Assembly: GCF_023073415.1 (NCBI RefSeq)
Contig: NZ_JADPJL010000077.1
Location: forward strand, 62,001 to 126,000
Direction: 5' to 3'
DNA: 64,000 nucleotides
Source: Bradyrhizobium sp. 190
GTDB lineage: Bacteria > Pseudomonadota > Alphaproteobacteria > Rhizobiales > Xanthobacteraceae
The notes below the pieces were generated by a model. The model was not told the origin of the DNA, ran no database searches, and saw only the letters and a program-made list of their open reading frames with translations. Below are positions 60,526 to 64,000 of this stretch, one piece after another; position 1 is the stretch's first letter; each line of letters starts with the position of its first letter. Both the position numbers and the translations under genes were made by a program.

Positions 60526-61134
60526 ATGATGCCGGATTTTCTCAAGATTATTGTACTGGGCGCTCTGTTTGCACTCTCGTCCAAGCCGGTCATAGCAAAA
60601 GATCAGGACACGGTCGCGCCAGCGGTGTTCGATTGCTGGGAGCCCGAGCGCACTTTCAAGCGGTGTGCGGCAACCGCCCCTGACGGGCGGCCGCGCTTGA
60701 AGCGATCCTATCTGGCTCGACTTCGATATGACCGTGATGGGCTGGCTTCCGTCATGTTGTTCAATGGGACTGACACACGAAAATACCAATGGTTCTACGT
60801 TCGACGTGGCGTCATCCCGGTGCCGGTTGAAACAATGGACAACGGCCCGGACTATTTCGAGGATGGTCTCGCGCGGTCGCGGGTCGGAGGCAAGATTGGA
60901 TACATCGACCGCAAACTCAATCTCGTGATCCCGGCGACGTATGACGGAGCCTATCCGTTCAGGGATGGAGTTGCTGTTGTCTGCACGGCTTGCACGATTG
61001 TCTATGACCGCACTGTCACTGAGGGCGAGCGTAGCTGGTACGAGGGCGGACAATGGGGACGCATCGACCGCAGGGGACGTGTGGTCTCACCCTTCCGACT
61101 GTGGGTAAAAGGTCAGCGCCTCGAATTCAACTGA
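60526..61134 (+). CDS. exported WG-repeat protein
   Basis: 202 residues. Probable signal peptide (about 5-24, FLKIIVLGALFALSSKPVIA). The second half has WG-type repeats: GKIGYIDRKLNLVIPATYDGAYPFRDGVAVV and GQWGRIDRRGRVV. Several Cys (CWEPERTFKRCAA, CTACTI) may be disulphide-bonded. The role is unknown; WG repeats form beta-sheet binding surfaces. It is convergent with ligA. Confidence 0.78.
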   Translation: MMPDFLKIIVLGALFALSSKPVIAKDQDTVAPAVFDCWEPERTFKRCAATAPDGRPRLKRSYLARLRYDRDGLASVMLFNGTDTRKYQWFYVRRGVIPVPVETMDNGPDYFEDGLARSRVGGKIGYIDRKLNLVIPATYDGAYPFRDGVAVVCTACTIVYDRTVTEGERSWYEGGQWGRIDRRGRVVSPFRLWVKGQRLEFN

Positions 61135-61157
61135 CGACCGAACTCCACCAACGACCT

Positions 61158-63311
61158 TCACTCCCCAATCAGCTTGAGCCACTCGTCCTCGGTCAGCACG
61201 GCCACGCCAAGCTCACGCGCCTTGGTCAACTTCGAGCCCGCGTCCTCGCCCGCCACGACATAATCCGTCTTCTTCGACACCGAGCCCGCGACCTTGGCGC
61301 CGAGGCGCTCCGCCATCGCCTTGGCTTCGTCGCGGGTGAATTTGGTCAGCGAGCCCGTGAACACCACGGTCTTGTCCGAGACCGGCGAGCTCTTGCGCGG
61401 CTGTTCGGCCGGCTTCACCTCGATCTCGCGGAGGAGTTCGCCGAGCGCCTTCACATTGCGCGGCTCGGCGAAAAATTCCACCACCGCATCGGCAACGATC
61501 TCACCGATGCCGCCGATATTGTTGAGGTCCTGATAGGCCTCGGTGGTGTTCTCCTCGTCCTTCGTTCCCTTGGCCGCGGCCAGCATCGCCTCGCGAAAAT
61601 TCTCGATCGTGCCGTAGTGCCGCGCCAGCAGCTTGGCGTTGCCCTCGCCGACGTGACGGATACCGAGCCCGAAGATCAGGCGGTGCAGCTCGATCGTGCG
61701 GCGGGCATCGATCGCATTAAATAAATTGCGTACCGAAGTCTCACCATAACCCTCGCGCGCCATCAGCTTGGTGGTCGAGCGGGCATCGCGCTTCTGCAGC
61801 GTGAAGATGTCGACCGGCGACATCACGAGGCCCTCCTCGTAGAATTCCTGGATCTGCTTGTCGCCCAAGCCGTCGATATCGAACGCCAGCCGCGAAACGA
61901 AATGCTTCAGCCGCTCCACCGCCTGCGCCGGACAGATCAGCGCGCCGGTGCAACGGCGCACCGCCTCGTCTTCCTCGCGGACGGCATGACTGCCGCAGAC
62001 CGGACATGTCTCGGGAAATTTGTAGGGCTTCGCGCTCTTCGGCCGCTTGTCCATGACGACGCTGACGACCTGCGGGATCACATCACCGGCGCGCTGGACA
62101 ACGACCGTGTCGCCGACACGGAGATCGACGCCGTCACGAATCGGATTGCCGTCGTTGCCGATGCCCTTGATGTAATCCTCGTTGTGCAGCGTCGCGTTCG
62201 ACACGACGACGCCGCCGACGGTGACAGGCTCCAGCCGCGCCACCGGCGTCATCGCACCGGTGCGGCCAACCTGAATGTCGATGCCATTGAGGATCGTCAT
62301 CGCCTGCTCGGCCGCGAATTTGTGCGCGATCGCCCAGCGCGGGCTGCGCGACACGAAGCCAAGCCGATCCTGCCAGTCGAGCCGGTCGACCTTGTAGACC
62401 ACGCCGTCGATATCGTAGCCGAGCGAGGCGCGCTCTTCGCCGATCTTGTTGTAGAATTCCAGGACGGCGTCGACATCCTTGCATAGTTTCGTTAGCGGAT
62501 TGACGACGAAGCCGGCCTTGTCCATCCAGTCCAGCATGCCGTGCTGCGTATCGGCCGGGCGTTCGTTCATCTCGCCCCAGGTATAGGCGAAGAATTTCAG
62601 CGGCCGCGACGCGGTGATCGAAACGTCCTTCTGGCGCAGCGAACCTGCCGCCGAGTTGCGCGGATTGGCGAACACCGTGTCTTCGGCTTCTGCCTGCTTC
62701 TTGTTCAGCTCGAGAAAGTCCTTCTTGAGCATGTAGACTTCGCCGCGCATTTCACAGGCCGCGGGAATATTTCGCCCCTTCAGCGTGTGCGGAATATCCT
62801 TGATGGTGCGAACGTTGGCGGTGACATCCTCGCCGGTGAAGCCATCGCCGCGCGTCGCCGCGCGGACCAGCTCGCCGTTTTCGTAGCGCAGCGACAACGA
62901 CAGGCCGTCGATCTTCGGTTCGGCGACAAGTGCCGGAATATGCTCGGTATCGAGCTTGAGAAACCGCCGGATGCGATCGACGAACTCAGTGACGTCCTCA
63001 TCGCTGAAGGCGTTGCCGAGCGACAGCATCGGAACGGCATGCTGCACTTTCGCAAAGCCGCGTGCGGGCGCCGCGCCAACCTTTTGCGTGGGCGAATCCG
63101 TCGTGACGAGATCTGGAAATTTTGCCTCAATGGCCACCAGCCGCTGGCGCAGCGCGTCATAGGCCGCATCCGAAACGGTCGGTGCATCTTTCTGATAATA
63201 GCGCTCGTTGTGGGCCTCGATTTCGAGCGACAGCCGCATGTGCTCGACCTTGGCCTGCGCCTTGGTGAGCTTCTCGACTTCAACCAGCGCTTTCGTCGCT
63301 TTCGCAGCCAT
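61158..63311 (-). CDS. ligA: NAD-dependent DNA ligase
   Basis: 717 residues. Adenylation domain with the catalytic Lys in AEPKIDGLSLSLRYENG (about residue 128), OB fold, tetra-Cys zinc finger (CPVCGSHAV...RRCTGALICPAQ), helix-hairpin-helix region (GIRHVGEGNAKLLA, NIGGIGEIVADAV) and a C-terminal BRCT domain (VFTGSLTKFTRDEAKAMAERL onward). It seals nicks in replication and repair. The ATG at 63311 lies two bases after the recN stop; a GTG at 63317 overlapping that stop is the alternative. Confidence 0.97.
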   Translation of the reverse strand: MAAKATKALVEVEKLTKAQAKVEHMRLSLEIEAHNERYYQKDAPTVSDAAYDALRQRLVAIEAKFPDLVTTDSPTQKVGAAPARGFAKVQHAVPMLSLGNAFSDEDVTEFVDRIRRFLKLDTEHIPALVAEPKIDGLSLSLRYENGELVRAATRGDGFTGEDVTANVRTIKDIPHTLKGRNIPAACEMRGEVYMLKKDFLELNKKQAEAEDTVFANPRNSAAGSLRQKDVSITASRPLKFFAYTWGEMNERPADTQHGMLDWMDKAGFVVNPLTKLCKDVDAVLEFYNKIGEERASLGYDIDGVVYKVDRLDWQDRLGFVSRSPRWAIAHKFAAEQAMTILNGIDIQVGRTGAMTPVARLEPVTVGGVVVSNATLHNEDYIKGIGNDGNPIRDGVDLRVGDTVVVQRAGDVIPQVVSVVMDKRPKSAKPYKFPETCPVCGSHAVREEDEAVRRCTGALICPAQAVERLKHFVSRLAFDIDGLGDKQIQEFYEEGLVMSPVDIFTLQKRDARSTTKLMAREGYGETSVRNLFNAIDARRTIELHRLIFGLGIRHVGEGNAKLLARHYGTIENFREAMLAAAKGTKDEENTTEAYQDLNNIGGIGEIVADAVVEFFAEPRNVKALGELLREIEVKPAEQPRKSSPVSDKTVVFTGSLTKFTRDEAKAMAERLGAKVAGSVSKKTDYVVAGEDAGSKLTKARELGVAVLTEDEWLKLIGE

Positions 63312-63313
63312 GG

Positions 63314-64000
63314 TCACGCCGTCGCCGCGCGCAACAGCCGCTCCGCCGCCGCCCTTGCCTCGGCCGTGATCTCGGCACCGGCCAGCATGCGGGCGATTTC
63401 CTCGCGGCGGTGGTCGGCGGCGAGCGCGTTGACGCGGGTGGCGACGCGCTTGCCCTTGTCGAGCGCGTCCTTGGAAATGAGCAGATGCTGGTTGGCCCGT
63501 GCCGCGACCTGCGGCGCGTGCGTCACCGCCATCACCTGGACCTGGCCGGCCAGCCGCGAAAGCCGCGCACCGATCGCGTCCGCCACCGCGCCGCCGACGC
63601 CGGTATCGATTTCGTCGAACACCAGCGTGGGCGCCGAGCCGCGGTCGGACAGCACCACCTTGAGCGCCAGCAGGAACCGCGACAGCTCGCCGCCGGAAGC
63701 AACCTTCATCAGCGGGCCTGGCTTGGTGCCCGGATTGGTTTGCACCCAGAATTCGACGCGGTCGATGCCCTGCGGCCCCGGCGACTTCGCGTCGGTTTCA
63801 ACCTGCGTCATGAATTTTGCGCGTTCGAGTTTTAGTGGCGCCAGTTCGGCGTTCACGGCCTTGTTGAGCTTCTCGGCGGATTTGTTGCGGCCCGCAGAAA
63901 GCTTCTCGGCAGCCGCGCCATAGCGCTGGTCGGCCTCGGCAGCGGCGGCTTCCAGTTTCTTCAACCGGTCCGCGCCGGCATCGATCAGCGCGACGTCGGC
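63314..64000 (-). CDS. recN: DNA repair protein RecN, C-terminal part (5' end beyond window)
   Basis: SMC-like ATPase acting in double-strand break repair. The 228 codons present cover the end of the coiled coil (Ala/Glu/Lys-rich) and the C-terminal ATPase half: signature ASGGELSRFLLALKVVL, Walker B LVFDEIDTGVGGAVADAIG and the switch region MAVTHAPQVAARANQHLLI. The gene is open to position 64000 and continues beyond it. ligA follows on the same strand with touching ends, so the two are cotranscribed. Confidence 0.95.
   Translation of the reverse strand, partial: ADVALIDAGADRLKKLEAAAAEADQRYGAAAEKLSAGRNKSAEKLNKAVNAELAPLKLERAKFMTQVETDAKSPGPQGIDRVEFWVQTNPGTKPGPLMKVASGGELSRFLLALKVVLSDRGSAPTLVFDEIDTGVGGAVADAIGARLSRLAGQVQVMAVTHAPQVAARANQHLLISKDALDKGKRVATRVNALAADHRREEIARMLAGAEITAEARAAAERLLRAATA

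Overview
The window is high-GC alphaproteobacterial chromosome, most likely Bradyrhizobium or a close relative in the Nitrobacteraceae (inference). The supporting signs are a circularly permuted two-piece tmRNA gene next to an alpha-type sspB, the order fumC / DUF4169 / ribbon-helix-helix gene, a tripartite tricarboxylate (Bug/TctC) transporter, a DUF1328 protein, and many short palindromic intergenic repeats of the kind that fill Bradyrhizobium genomes. No rRNA, tRNA, transposase, integrase, phage gene or CRISPR array was seen.

Layout. 1-5.5 kb: the 3' part of thyA, a tctB-tctA-tctC transporter cluster (minus strand), then ssrA (tmRNA) and sspB, so the trans-translation tag and the adaptor that delivers tagged proteins to ClpXP lie side by side. 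5.5-19.5 kb: fumC with two small genes, a TPR protein, an ABC-F ATPase, a large AsmA protein, a P450 divergent from a TetR regulator with a clear palindrome between them, an M23 peptidase and an MFS carrier. 19.6-25 kb: a patch of visibly lower GC holding a very large cyclase/ATPase/TPR protein divergent from a three-gene unit (radical SAM/SPASM, PqqD-like, unknown 178-residue protein). This looks acquired and may be an undescribed peptide- or protein-modifying system. 25-28.2 kb: a 2-hydroxyacid dehydrogenase and a second, membrane-bound class III cyclase.

28.4-36.2 kb is the most interesting stretch. CcdA, DoxX and a DUF255 thioredoxin-fold protein lead into two tandem cysteine-rich BufA2-type precursors, a DUF692/MNIO enzyme (BufB), a DUF2063 partner (BufC), a degenerate creatininase-family protein and a secreted HExxH peptidase-like protein. 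The last four genes are joined by 4-base overlaps or very close spacing. Both precursor genes carry GTAACC-N16-CGTA upstream and doxX carries GTAACA-N16-CGAA. This resembles the ECF sigma (SigF-type) promoters of copper-responsive bufferin operons as I remember them from Caulobacter. The inferred job is copper or other metal buffering in the periplasm by modified cysteine-rich peptides.

36.3-64 kb: an outer-membrane barrel, an AT-richer membrane protein, a D-lactate-dehydrogenase-like flavoenzyme, a hotdog thioesterase, an AraC-HTH/TPR regulator divergent from a methyltransferase plus alpha/beta hydrolase pair, a UvrD/PcrA helicase with a palindromic repeat inserted in frame, an ABC-2 exporter pair, an L,D-transpeptidase, a YeeE/YedE pair, an MFS-spermidine-synthase-like fusion, a phytoene-desaturase-type flavoprotein, prmA, aminopeptidase P, a Bcr/CflA-type carrier bracketed by two copies of one repeat, a WG-repeat protein, ligA and the 3' part of recN.
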